Below, piece by piece: positions 44,377 to 52,159 of a stretch of DNA of 64,000 nucleotides. How positions within the stretch are numbered: the first letter of the stretch is position 1; each line of letters begins with the position of its first letter. The DNA is from Acidimicrobiales bacterium. GTDB lineage: Bacteria; Actinomycetota; Acidimicrobiia; Acidimicrobiales; Iamiaceae. Below the pieces are notes generated by a model. The model was given only the letters and a program-made list of their open reading frames with translations. It was not told the DNA's origin and did not search any database. Position numbers and translations under genes: made by a program. The DNA is taken from assembly GCA_035630295.1 (NCBI GenBank), contig DASQKY010000012.1, positions 89,509-153,508 of the forward strand, written 5' to 3'.

Positions 44377-45090
44377 ATGGAAAACGAGGCTCATGCTCTT
44401 GAGTGGACCGATTCGACTATCGCTCGATTCTGGCGTCATGAACAGCACTTTCCTGAGCACTCGTTTTCCTCGAAGTACGGTTCGGCCATTATTTCACATT
44501 TTAGCGCTTACCTGGCAAAGGGGTCACGCGTCCTCGATTTCGGATCTGGCCCAGGTTATCTGACCACTTTACTTGCCAGACGCGGCTGCCGCGTCTGGGC
44601 TACTGATGTGCTTGAGGAAGCTCGCTCGGCAACCTGTGCAAGGAATATTGATGTTCATGGCTTCATGGGCTGCCTCCCGCCATCGTCTTTACAAAAGCAT
44701 GAGGGATACTTCGACTGCATCGTGGCGGTTGAAATCATCGAGCATTTAACCGATGCGGCATTCGACGAATTTTGGTTGACGGCTCATAGCCTGCTGCGAG
44801 CATCGGGCACGCTGTTCATTACTACGCCAAATGCTGAGAACCTTGAGAAAAAAAGCGTCTACTGCCCGGGTTGCGGCCATACCTTTCACAGGTGGCAGCA
44901 TGTACGTTCTGTAACTGTAGAATTGCTCATCGACGTGGCGGAGAAATACGGTTTCCGCCCGGTGAGTGTAGGAACTGTCGACTTTCGTCGCTCAACCTCA
45001 CTCTGGAACTGGCTAATTAAACGGGTCAACATTCGAAGAGGCAGCACTTCTGAACCGCATCTGTATGCAGTCCTGGCCGCTATCCCGTAG
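44377..45090 (+). CDS. Class I SAM-dependent methyltransferase with zinc-finger-like insert
   Basis: A 237-residue methyltransferase. Motif I is RVLDFGSGPGYLTTLLARRG (residues 51-70), motif II region RVWATDV, post-I acidic, and motif IV CIVAVEIIEHLTDAAF. Between strands 5 and 6, VYCPGCGHTFHRWQHVRS (Cys163, Cys166, His168, His171) looks like a small metal site, as found in several UbiG-like methyltransferases of natural-product or cell-surface loci. ATG at 44377 follows AAAGGAAA. The 37-base gap is the widest in the cassette, still consistent with one transcript. It converges with the HTH gene, overlapping it by 11 bases. Confidence 0.88.
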   Translation: MENEAHALEWTDSTIARFWRHEQHFPEHSFSSKYGSAIISHFSAYLAKGSRVLDFGSGPGYLTTLLARRGCRVWATDVLEEARSATCARNIDVHGFMGCLPPSSLQKHEGYFDCIVAVEIIEHLTDAAFDEFWLTAHSLLRASGTLFITTPNAENLEKKSVYCPGCGHTFHRWQHVRSVTVELLIDVAEKYGFRPVSVGTVDFRRSTSLWNWLIKRVNIRRGSTSEPHLYAVLAAIP

Positions 45091-45607
45091 TGTTGATCCG
45101 ATACACCTTCGCCGCTCGGCCCCGCCCGTCGTGCTCGGGATCGTCGCCGACCTCGACCACTGAGCCCTCATCGGTCAGCTTCCTTACGTAGTTCCTAGTC
45201 GTGGTGATGTCTCGCTCCAGCTTCTCGGCTAGGTCGGCCAACTTCCAATCGGCCGGCAAAGCCTGAGCGACTGCTAGGACGTCCTCAAGGGGGAGACGGG
45301 GCGCCCGGGTGCCGGAGCTGCGGCGCGTCCGGCCAGCGCCGCTTGAGGCACGCCCGCCGGCGGGCAATTCGAAGCCAGCTTCCTTGAGTACGTCATCTGG
45401 CACGCCGAGGGCCTGGAAGGCCGTCGCCGGAACGCCCTCGCTGTCGGCCCAACCCTTCGCCTCGGCGACGAAGACGACCCGCTCGCCCGAGAAGTCGGGC
45501 ACCCGACCAGGCTCCTCGCGCTCCAGCTCGGCCAGGAGCTTGAGCTTGTTGAGGCTGTCCGCCTCGGCCCGCACCTGCTCCTCACCGTCCCGGCGTCGAC
45601 GCCGCAC
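45080..45607 (-). CDS. Winged-helix DNA-binding protein of the island
   Basis: Up to 175 residues. The N-terminus is charged and helical (EEQVRAEADSLNKLKLLAELE), the middle has SGERVVFVAEAKGWADSEGV and FQALGVPDDVLKEAGFELP, an Arg/Ser-rich linker follows, and the C-terminal 65 residues form a winged helix: WKLADLAEKLERDITTTRNYV, LTDEGSVVEVG and RAAKVYRI. GC-rich with host-like codons, unlike the cassette it faces. The GTG at 45605-45607 is uncertain; the gene may be a frame-shifted continuation of the HTH gene to its right. Confidence 0.6.
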   Translation of the reverse strand: MRRRRRDGEEQVRAEADSLNKLKLLAELEREEPGRVPDFSGERVVFVAEAKGWADSEGVPATAFQALGVPDDVLKEAGFELPAGGRASSGAGRTRRSSGTRAPRLPLEDVLAVAQALPADWKLADLAEKLERDITTTRNYVRKLTDEGSVVEVGDDPEHDGRGRAAKVYRINTTG

Positions 45608-45843
45608 TCGCCACCCAGCGTCCTCGAGGCCCCTGCCTCGTAGCGCTGACGCAGCAGGGTGGCCTGGGCATCGTCGATCAGGTTGTAGCGACGCTCAACA
45701 CCTTGACGTTCGAGCACCTTTAAGATCGTCTCTCGGCACACGGTGTAGCGCTTGCCCAGCTCAACGGCAGTGGTACCCGCCCGGTACAGTTCAGCGGCTT
45801 CCCGCTGTTCTGCGGCCGACAGGCGACGTTGCAGGTTCCTCAC
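45274..45843 (-). CDS. Helix-turn-helix protein, probably decayed
   Basis: The supported part is residues 1 to about 90 from the GTG at 45841-45843: RNLQRRLSAAEQREAAELYRAG, TTAVELGKRYTVCRETILKVLERQGV (resolvase-type HTH), then a weaker second copy around LIDDAQATLLRQRYEAGAS and GVDAGTVRSR. Paired HTH proteins of this kind commonly sit next to serine integrases in actinobacteria. The remaining sequence to 45274 is Ser/Arg-rich out-of-frame-looking translation over the neighbouring gene, so a frameshift near 45600 is likely. Confidence 0.5.
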   Translation of the reverse strand: MRNLQRRLSAAEQREAAELYRAGTTAVELGKRYTVCRETILKVLERQGVERRYNLIDDAQATLLRQRYEAGASRTLGGECGVDAGTVRSRCGPRRTASTSSSSWPSWSARSLVGCPTSRASGSSSSPRRRVGPTARAFRRRPSRPSACQMTYSRKLASNCPPAGVPQAALAGRAAAPAPGRPVSPLRTS

Positions 45844-45974
45844 CGCCGCCCTTCCAGGAGGTCGCGTCACGGCGGGGAGGGCGAGCAGCGCCCGCGGTTT
45901 CTTGGCCGGGTAGGAACCGTTCGCGAGCAGTTTCAAGTCTCCACGGAACCCCATCCTGCGTGGTTCGCGTCGCC

Positions 45975-46619
45975 TCAGGGGACGTAGCGGGTCGTCCAGG
46001 TGCAGTTGAGCTCCGGTCCGAAGCCGAAGACCACGGTCAGCTCACCGATGTCGATGGTGGCCTCCTCACCTGTCCAGACCAGGGTGGTGCGCTCGAAGCT
46101 GCTGGGCGGGTGCAGGAAGGACAGGCTTTCGCCGGGGCCGGCGACGCCACTGCCCACCTGCAGGTCCTGGCCCGATGTGTTGACCAACCGAACCTCGACG
46201 CCGGTCGGGAACACGCAGTCGGCTCGCAGGTCGAACAGGGCGGGCACCGAGGCGACCAGTTGGTCGGTGGTGCCGTTGAGCGTGGTGACCTGCGCGTCGA
46301 AGGGCTCAGGGCCAGCCGGGCCGGGAGGTCCCTGCTCGCCCTGCGGCCCCGCGGGGCCCTGTTCGCCCTGAGGTCCCGAGGGGCCAGGCGGTCCGGTAGG
46401 ACCGGTGACGTTCCACTGCAGGGCCGTCTCCAGCCGGTTGCAGGGCCGGTCACCCTCGAGGCGGAGCGAACCGTTGATGCGGTTGGCACAAGCCTCGATG
46501 ACCGGCGGCCCGCCGACCTGGCCGGCTGCGGCCACCGCCACCCCGGCCAGGGTCACCGCCACCACGGCCACCGCCGCGGCGACCTTGGCCCGGACCCGCA
46601 CGCGCCGCAGTGACGACAT
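45975..46619 (-). CDS. Secreted collagen-like repeat protein
   Basis: A 214-residue protein with an N-terminal signal or anchor helix ([20 protein letters not shown]), a short conserved-looking region with [14 protein letters not shown] and CNRLE, then about ten Gly-X-Y triplets of collagen type ([17 protein letters not shown] and onward), and a C-terminal beta-rich domain of about 110 residues with [14 protein letters not shown] and [14 protein letters not shown] at 46617-46619 follows GGAGGGG; the open frame further upstream lacks this. Probably surface-exposed. It stands next to the right edge of the island. Confidence 0.78.
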   Translation of the reverse strand: MSSLRRVRVRAKVAAAVAVVAVTLAGVAVAAAGQVGGPPVIEACANRINGSLRLEGDRPCNRLETALQWNVTGPTGPPGPSGPQGEQGPAGPQGEQGPPGPAGPEPFDAQVTTLNGTTDQLVASVPALFDLRADCVFPTGVEVRLVNTSGQDLQVGSGVAGPGESLSFLHPPSSFERTTLVWTGEEATIDIGELTVVFGFGPELNCTWTTRYVP

Positions 46620-46715
46620 GGGCACCCCTCCCCTGCTCGATGCCATCGCCCCTCCGGCGGCGGCTGGCGGGCACGCTACCGCCGGGCGTCAGCTGCGGCA
46701 ACGACCGGCGACGGC

Positions 46716-47099
46716 TCAGGCGTCGGGGGACCAGGGGAGGCGGGGGACGTCGGCCCAGAGGCGTTCCAGGTCGTAGAAGGCCCGGGCCTCCTCCAGGAAC
46801 ACGTGCACCACCCAGTCGCCGTAGTCCATGAGGACCCAGCGGGCGTCGTCGAGGCCCTCGACGCGCTGCGGCTTGCGCCCGGCCTCGATGGTGAGGCGGT
46901 GCTCGACCTCCTGGACCACGGCCCGCACCAGGCGGACGTTCGAGGCGCTGCTGATCACGAACATCTCGGTGATGCCGAGCAGGTCGCCGACCTGGAGGAT
47001 GACCGTGCGCTCACCCTGCTTGTCGTCCGCGGCCCGCGCCGCCAGGACGGCCAGGTCACCGGTGTCGAGGTCCACGGGCGTGGTCGCCTCGTCAGCCAC
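46716..47099 (-). CDS. rsfS: Ribosomal silencing factor RsfS
   Basis: Binds uL14 of the large subunit and blocks subunit joining in starvation. The 127-residue protein has DKQGERTVILQVGDLLGITEMFVI, the SASNVRLVRAVVQEVEHRL helix and the family's closing VEGLDDARWVLMDYGDWVVHVF, then YDLERLWADVPRL. The start is GTG at 47097-47099, overlapping the LCP-like gene's stop by 8 bases. The nadD, LCP, rsfS order is standard in actinobacteria. Confidence 0.95.
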   Translation of the reverse strand: MADEATTPVDLDTGDLAVLAARAADDKQGERTVILQVGDLLGITEMFVISSASNVRLVRAVVQEVEHRLTIEAGRKPQRVEGLDDARWVLMDYGDWVVHVFLEEARAFYDLERLWADVPRLPWSPDA

Positions 47100-48942
47100 C
47101 GTCGCCCTCCTCGAACTGGTCCAGCACGTCCTGCCCGACGGTGATCACGATGTCCGCTCCCTCGGTCTCGGCCCGGGAGGCGGCCATGGTCGAGATCCGG
47201 GGCTCCCCTCCCAGGACCAGCTGGGCGGCGTCCGCGGCCGGGCGCCAGGCACTGTCGGCGATCTCGATGGTGGTCTCCTCCTGCCCGAAGCTCTCGGCGT
47301 TGCCCAGCTGGGCCAGCGAGGCCCCGTTGTCGATCAGGGCGTGCAGGAGCGCCCGCGGCAGCGGCGCCCCCTCGGCGCCGTTGAGGAGCTTCAGGGCGTA
47401 GCGCCGGCCGGGGCCGGGCGACTGCGGGTACGGCACGGCATCGGTGATCTGGCTCTCGAGCCCGTCCTCGGGGACCAACACCGGCGTGTCCTCGGCGGCG
47501 TCGGCGGCCCGGCCCACGTCCAGGGTCTCGACCCGGGTGGTGCCCGCCTCGTCGGTGGCCCCCGCGGCCAGGACCCGCAGGAACGGACCCAGCCCGGTGG
47601 CGGTGGTGGCCGAGCCGACCGCGCCGTCGCCGGCCGCCCCCAGGGCCGACAGCCACGTCGACCACACCACCTCGTTGCGGGCCAGGCGGGCCAGCTCGGC
47701 CTCGGACAGGCTGGCCTCGGACGCCGTCTCCGACACGGCGGGGCCGCTGGTGGCCCGCAGGAACGGCCCGACGTCGCCGGCCTCCAGCACCAGCTCGCCG
47801 GCCTCCAGGGTGCGACCGTCGTCCAGGGTGACGTCGTCCGGGTTGTCGACGGTCAGCGGCGCGGCGGAGCGCACCAGCTCGGCGAGCTGGCCGTCGGTGA
47901 GGTCGATGAGCTCCTGGATGGCCACCCCGAGGCGGTCCTCGACCTCGCGACGGAACGTCTCCAGGGACCCGCCCAGGCCTTCTTCGTAGGCCTGCCCCAG
48001 CCACCCGATGAGGTACTTCACCTCGCGGACCTGGGTGTAGAGCGGGAGCTGGAGGACGGTGCCCCCGGTGGCGCCGGCGCCGAGGGCCAGGAGGGTGGCC
48101 GAGGCCAGCTCCCCGTCGGCGTCGCGGTGCACCACCAGCGCCGTGCGGGTCGGCTCGACCAGGGCCCGGTAGCCGGGCTCGGACGGGTCGTTGGTGCCCT
48201 CGACCAGTCGCCCGCCCCGGCTGTCGCTGATGCGGTCGGCCCCCACCAGGCCGAGCACCGGGATGGCGGCGATGAGCAACACCAGGGCGGCCCCGAAGGC
48301 GGCCGAGCGGGCGGTGAGGCGCCGCCGCCCACCCGCGGCCGGCTCCGGTTCGGGGCCGGGGTCGGGCTTGGGCTCGGCGGCCAGGACGGGGCCGCCGGCC
48401 GGGATGGGCCCGCCGGCCGGGACCGGCGACGCCGGCCGCTCAGGCGGTGGTGGTGGCGGGGCGGGGGGCGGCGGGGGCGACGCCTGGGGCCCGGTGGGGC
48501 CGGGAGCCGCCGGCGGGGCCGGCGGCGCTGGGGTGGGGTTCGCGCCGGCCCGGCGGTCGCCCGGGGCCGGCGGCGTCGGGGGCGGGCCCTCCGGGCGGGC
48601 CAGGGGCTCGTCGCCCGGCCCGGCCAGGAGCCGGTCGAGGGAGCGGAGGTCGTAGGCCACCGTCGACAGGTCGCTCGGGTCCTCCCCGGGCCGGGGCGGA
48701 GGGGTCGGTGCGCTCTCGGCCCCGACCTCCGGCGACCCGCCCGAGGGGGGAGGCGGGTCCGCGGGCTCCTTTGGAGCCGGCCCGGGTCCCCCCCGCTCGC
48801 GCCGCGGCCGGGGTGGGGCCGGGTCGAGGGGTGCAGGGGTGGGGCCGTCGTCCACGTCGGCCAGCAGAGCTGCCAGCCGTGCCGCCGCGTCCGAACGGGT
48901 CCTCCTGCCATCCGGGGATGGCGGATCGCTCACCGGGCCCAC
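47092..48942 (-). CDS. LCP/LytR-like membrane protein with LytR_C tail
   Basis: A 616-residue protein: about 210 residues of Pro/Gly/Ala-rich cytoplasmic sequence (long proline runs near 150-165), one TM helix (SAAFGAALVLLIAAIPVLGLVG, residues about 212-233), and an extracytoplasmic part. The latter has a weak LytR-CpsA-Psr-like domain (TALVVHRDADGELASATLL onward) and near residue 530 a LytR_C-like domain (RRYALKLLNGAEGAPLPRAL). The basic catalytic residues expected in a true LCP ligase are not obvious, so its enzymatic role is doubtful. It lies between nadD and rsfS, where actinobacteria usually place an LCP gene. Confidence 0.72.
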   Translation of the reverse strand: MGPVSDPPSPDGRRTRSDAAARLAALLADVDDGPTPAPLDPAPPRPRRERGGPGPAPKEPADPPPPSGGSPEVGAESAPTPPPRPGEDPSDLSTVAYDLRSLDRLLAGPGDEPLARPEGPPPTPPAPGDRRAGANPTPAPPAPPAAPGPTGPQASPPPPPAPPPPPPERPASPVPAGGPIPAGGPVLAAEPKPDPGPEPEPAAGGRRRLTARSAAFGAALVLLIAAIPVLGLVGADRISDSRGGRLVEGTNDPSEPGYRALVEPTRTALVVHRDADGELASATLLALGAGATGGTVLQLPLYTQVREVKYLIGWLGQAYEEGLGGSLETFRREVEDRLGVAIQELIDLTDGQLAELVRSAAPLTVDNPDDVTLDDGRTLEAGELVLEAGDVGPFLRATSGPAVSETASEASLSEAELARLARNEVVWSTWLSALGAAGDGAVGSATTATGLGPFLRVLAAGATDEAGTTRVETLDVGRAADAAEDTPVLVPEDGLESQITDAVPYPQSPGPGRRYALKLLNGAEGAPLPRALLHALIDNGASLAQLGNAESFGQEETTIEIADSAWRPAADAAQLVLGGEPRISTMAASRAETEGADIVITVGQDVLDQFEEGDGG

Positions 48943-49006
48943 GATAGAGGCCGGCCGGCCGAGCCGAAGAGCCGCCCCGCCGGCTCCCGCCGGCGTCCCG
49001 CCCGAG

Positions 49007-49612
49007 TCACGGCCGGTAGAGCCGACGACGACCGATGACGTCGATCACGCCGGGGGCCACCAGGACGTCGATCGGGTGACCGGCGGCCACGTCGGCCCGC
49101 AGGCGGGAGCTGGACACGTCGAGCTGCTCCAGGTCCACGTGGACCAGGTCGGCGCCGGGCAGGACCACGGGGCCGGGGGCACCGGGCCGGGCCACCACCG
49201 CCAGCCGGGCCTGGGCCAGGAGCTCGTCGGGGCGCTCCCAGGTGGGCACCAGGGCGGCGGCGTCGGTGCCCAGGATGACGGTGACGGGCCGATCGGGTCG
49301 CTCGGCCCGCAGCTCGGCCACCGTGTCGACGGTGTAGGAGGGCCCCTCCCGCCGCACCTCGGCATCGCTGACCTCCAGGCCCGGCACGCCGAGCGCCGCG
49401 GCCCGGGCCATCTCCAGGCGGATCGGGGCCGGGGTCACGGCCCGGACCCGCTTCTGCCACGGGTCGCCGTTGGGGACGAGCAGCACGACGTCGAGCTCGA
49501 GGGCGTGGCGCACCATCACAGCGGCCCGCAGGTGGCCGATGTGGGGAGGGTCGAACGTGCCGCCCAGGACCCCGATCCCGCGGTTTCCGCCCTCCCCGGT
49601 GACCGACGTCAC
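49007..49612 (-). CDS. nadD: Nicotinate-nucleotide adenylyltransferase
   Basis: Forms NaAD from NaMN and ATP in NAD synthesis. The 201-residue protein has the GGTFDPPHIGHLRAA nucleotidyltransferase motif, VLLVPNGDPWQKRV, and the closing ISSTxxR-equivalent DVSSSRLRADVAAG. The GTG at 49610-49612 is chosen; the open frame extends 35 codons further upstream into the divergent promoter region of the sigma gene, which is less likely. It is the first gene of nadD-LCP-rsfS. Confidence 0.94.
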   Translation of the reverse strand: MTSVTGEGGNRGIGVLGGTFDPPHIGHLRAAVMVRHALELDVVLLVPNGDPWQKRVRAVTPAPIRLEMARAAALGVPGLEVSDAEVRREGPSYTVDTVAELRAERPDRPVTVILGTDAAALVPTWERPDELLAQARLAVVARPGAPGPVVLPGADLVHVDLEQLDVSSSRLRADVAAGHPIDVLVAPGVIDVIGRRRLYRP

Positions 49613-49708
49613 CGTGCGATCCGGAAGCCGCTGGGCAGGGTCACGGTTGCACCGTAGCCACCCCCCCTCGGGACCCTTGGTGGGGCCCCCTTTCGGAATA
49701 CTGGGAGG

Positions 49709-49714
49709 GGGTAT
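49709..49714 (+). promoter_or_regulatory. Possible GGGTAT -10 element of the sigma gene
   Basis: GGGTAT lies 19 bases before the ATG of the sigma factor gene and matches the -10 box used by SigB/SigF-type stress sigma factors in other actinobacteria. No convincing GTTT -35 is placed at the usual distance, so this is weak. Confidence 0.25.
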
Positions 49715-49732
49715 CAAGTTGGAGAGACGGCA

Positions 49733-50563
49733 ATGAGCGATTCAGTCGGACAGTACCTCAACGAGATCGGCCTGGTCCCCCTGCTCACCGCCGATGAGGA
49801 GCGGGAGCTTGCCCAGGTCATCGAGGCGGGCGTGGCCGCTCGCCAGCGCCTCGCCGACGGCGAGGACGGCGCCGAGCTGCGGCGGGCCGACCGGGCCGCC
49901 GAGCGGGCCAAGGACCGGTTCATCCGGGCCAACCTGCGCCTGGTGGTGAGCGTGGCCCGCCGCTACCCCCTGCCGCCGGGCATGGAGCTCCTGGACCTGG
50001 TCCAGGAGGGCAACATCGGCCTGGAGCACGCGGTCGACAAGTTCGACTGGCGCAAGGGCTTCAAGTTCTCCACCTACGCCACGTTCTGGATCCGCCAGGC
50101 CATCGGCCGGGCCCTGGACCAGAAGGCCAGCCTGATCCGGCTGCCGGGCGATCGCTCGGCCAGCCTGCGGGCGGCTCTCCGGCAGGTCTCCGGCGACGGC
50201 GACGAGCTCGACGTCGAGCACGCCACGCTCCACCGGCTCACCACGCCGACCTCGCTCGACCGCACCGTGGGCGACGACGACGGCAACGAGCTGATCGACC
50301 TCCTGGCCGACGACAAGGCCGGCCCGGAGACCATCGTGATGGCCCGGGCCGAGGAGGACTACGCCACCAGCCTCCTGGAGGTGCTGGAGCCCCGGGCCCG
50401 CTACGCCGTCGAGCAGCGCTTCGGCATCAACGACGGGCGCAAGCGGTCCTACCGCGAGGTGGGCGACGAGCTGGGCGTCACCGCCGAGGCGGCCCGCCGG
50501 CTGGTCAAGCGAGCGGTCCACACCGTGCGGTCCGAGGCCGAGGCCCGGATCTCCGCGGCCTAG
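49733..50563 (+). CDS. Sigma-70 family RNA polymerase sigma factor (group 2 type)
   Basis: A 276-residue sigma factor with region 1.2 (SVGQYLNEIGLVPLLTADEERELA), region 2 (RFIRANLRLVVSVARRYP, LDLVQEGNIGLEHAVDKFDW, KFSTYATFWIRQAIGRALD), a reduced region 3, and region 4 (ARYAVEQRFGINDGRKRSYREVGDELGVTAEAARRLVKRAV). The region 4.2 recognition helix departs from the common RERVRQIE pattern. No region 1.1, so it is an alternative or group 2 factor. ATG at 49733 with GGAGAG upstream. Confidence 0.9.
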   Translation: MSDSVGQYLNEIGLVPLLTADEERELAQVIEAGVAARQRLADGEDGAELRRADRAAERAKDRFIRANLRLVVSVARRYPLPPGMELLDLVQEGNIGLEHAVDKFDWRKGFKFSTYATFWIRQAIGRALDQKASLIRLPGDRSASLRAALRQVSGDGDELDVEHATLHRLTTPTSLDRTVGDDDGNELIDLLADDKAGPETIVMARAEEDYATSLLEVLEPRARYAVEQRFGINDGRKRSYREVGDELGVTAEAARRLVKRAVHTVRSEAEARISAA

Positions 50564-50689
50564 ACTGAGCACATCGTCTAGTCGAACATCGATTGCGGCC
50601 GTTCTTGACCAGAGCGGGCCGCGCATGGGCCGGGCCGATTAGGCGAAACGCGCTTTGCATCCGAGGCGAAGAGCGGGCACGCTGGGGGC

Positions 50690-52054
50690 ATGCTCACCAC
50701 CGAGCGCCCTCTCGATGACGCCTCCGCCCCCTGGCGGGACCGGACGGCGGCCCAGCAGCCCGACTGGCCCGACCTCGAGGCGGTGGCTTCGGCGTCGGCC
50801 GAGCTGGCCGGCCTGCCCCCCCTGGTGTTCCCGGCCGAGAGCCGCGAGCTGACCGCGGCCCTGGGTCGGGTGGCCGAGGGGCGGGCCTTCCTGCTCCAGG
50901 CCGGCGACTGCGCCGAGTCCATGACCAGCTTCTCGGCCGAGTCGGTGCGCCAGCGCCTCCAGGTCATCCTGCAGATGGCGGTCGTGCTCACCTACTCCTC
51001 GGGCGTGCCCACGGTGAAGATCGGCCGCATCGCCGGCCAGTTCGCCAAGCCCCGCTCCTCGGGCACCGAGACGGTCGACGGCGTGACCCTGCCGTCGTTC
51101 CGGGGCCACATCGTCAACGGCGACGAGTTCACCGCCGAGGCCCGGATGCCCGACCCGGGCCGGATGGTCCGGGCCTACCACCAGGCGGCCTCGACCCTGA
51201 ACCTGCTCCGGTCCCTGACCCGGGGCGGCTTCTCCGACCTGGCCAAGGTCCACTCCTGGACCCAGAGCTTCGTGGAGGCCACCCCGCAGGGCCAGCACTA
51301 CCAGGCCCTGGCCGACGAGATCAGCGGGGCGCTGAAGTTCATGACGGCCTGCGGGGTCGACACGGCGGCGCTGCCCACCCTGCACCAGACCGACTTCTAC
51401 ACCAGCCACGAGGCCCTGCTCCTCCCCTACGAGGAGGCCCTGACCCGGCGCGACCCCCAGACCGGCGACCTGTACGCCACCTCGGCCCACACCATCTGGA
51501 TCGGCGAGCGCACCCGGCAGCTCGACGGGGCCCACGTGTCGTACTTCGCCCACCTGGCCAACCCCATCGGCTGCAAGATCGGGCCCACGGCCACGCCGGA
51601 GGAGGTGCTGGGCCTGTGCGAGGTGCTGAACCCCGAGCGGGTGCCGGGCCGCCTCACCCTCATCACCCGCATGGGGGCGGGGGCCATCGAGGACGGGCTG
51701 CGGCCCCTCCTGGCCGCGGTGCGCGACGCCGGCCACCCGGTGGTGTGGGCCTGCGACCCCATGCACGGCAACACCTTCACCTCCGACAGCGGCCACAAGA
51801 CCCGCCGAGTGGACGACATCCTCGACGAGATCGCCGGCTTCTTCCGGGCCCACGCCGCCGAGGGCACCTGGGCGGGGGGCGTGCACGTGGAGCTGACCAG
51901 CGACGACGTGACCGAGTGCCTGGGCGGATCGCAGGAGATCCTCGACAGCGACCTGTCCCTCAAGTACGAGACGGTGTGCGATCCGCGCCTCAACGGCCGC
52001 CAGTCGCTGGACCTGGCCTTCCGGGTGTCCGAGGAGCTGCGGGCCCGGGCCTGA
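50690..52054 (+). CDS. aroG: Class II 3-deoxy-7-phosphoheptulonate (DAHP) synthase
   Basis: First step of the shikimate pathway. The 454-residue plant-like class II enzyme has LLQAGDCAESMTSFS with the metal-binding Cys, VVLTYSSGVPTVKIGRIAGQFAKPRSS, SFRGHIVNGDEF, the HTIWIGERTRQLDGAHV block, WACDPMHGNTF (metal His) and GGVHVELTSDDVTECLGG. ATG at 50690 after GGGGG. It is followed by the sulfur genes without a clear terminator, but a new promoter is likely in the 105-base gap. Confidence 0.95.
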   Translation: MLTTERPLDDASAPWRDRTAAQQPDWPDLEAVASASAELAGLPPLVFPAESRELTAALGRVAEGRAFLLQAGDCAESMTSFSAESVRQRLQVILQMAVVLTYSSGVPTVKIGRIAGQFAKPRSSGTETVDGVTLPSFRGHIVNGDEFTAEARMPDPGRMVRAYHQAASTLNLLRSLTRGGFSDLAKVHSWTQSFVEATPQGQHYQALADEISGALKFMTACGVDTAALPTLHQTDFYTSHEALLLPYEEALTRRDPQTGDLYATSAHTIWIGERTRQLDGAHVSYFAHLANPIGCKIGPTATPEEVLGLCEVLNPERVPGRLTLITRMGAGAIEDGLRPLLAAVRDAGHPVVWACDPMHGNTFTSDSGHKTRRVDDILDEIAGFFRAHAAEGTWAGGVHVELTSDDVTECLGGSQEILDSDLSLKYETVCDPRLNGRQSLDLAFRVSEELRARA

Positions 52055-52159
52055 TCCTCCTCGGTTTCGGGAATGTTGACCTAGACGATCAGGTTTGTCA
52101 CTCTTTGAGGACGGACCGGCCCTCCTCGGTCCCGGATCCACGTCTCCGAGAGGCCCGTC

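Larger units (their letters stand above)
38876..45950. mobile_element. Decayed tRNA-associated genomic island
   Basis: Bounded on the left by tRNA-Ala with an integrase remnant reading into it, and on the right by HTH genes of a type common on actinobacterial integrated elements; core genes resume with the collagen-like protein near 45975. Inside are an IS element, degenerate DNA and a cassette of visibly lower GC (42100-45090, many AT-ending codons). I found no copy of the tRNA 3' end on the right, so the right boundary is an estimate. Confidence 0.55.

Noticed and set aside
45090-46000. Right attachment site as a copy of the tRNA-Ala 3' end
   Set aside because: I looked for the T-arm and acceptor sequence in this stretch and saw no convincing copy; serine integrase cores can be too short to see by eye.
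52055-52159. SAM or sulfur-related riboswitch before the sulfite reductase
   Set aside because: A TTGACC-like box and a weak hairpin are visible but no conserved riboswitch core.
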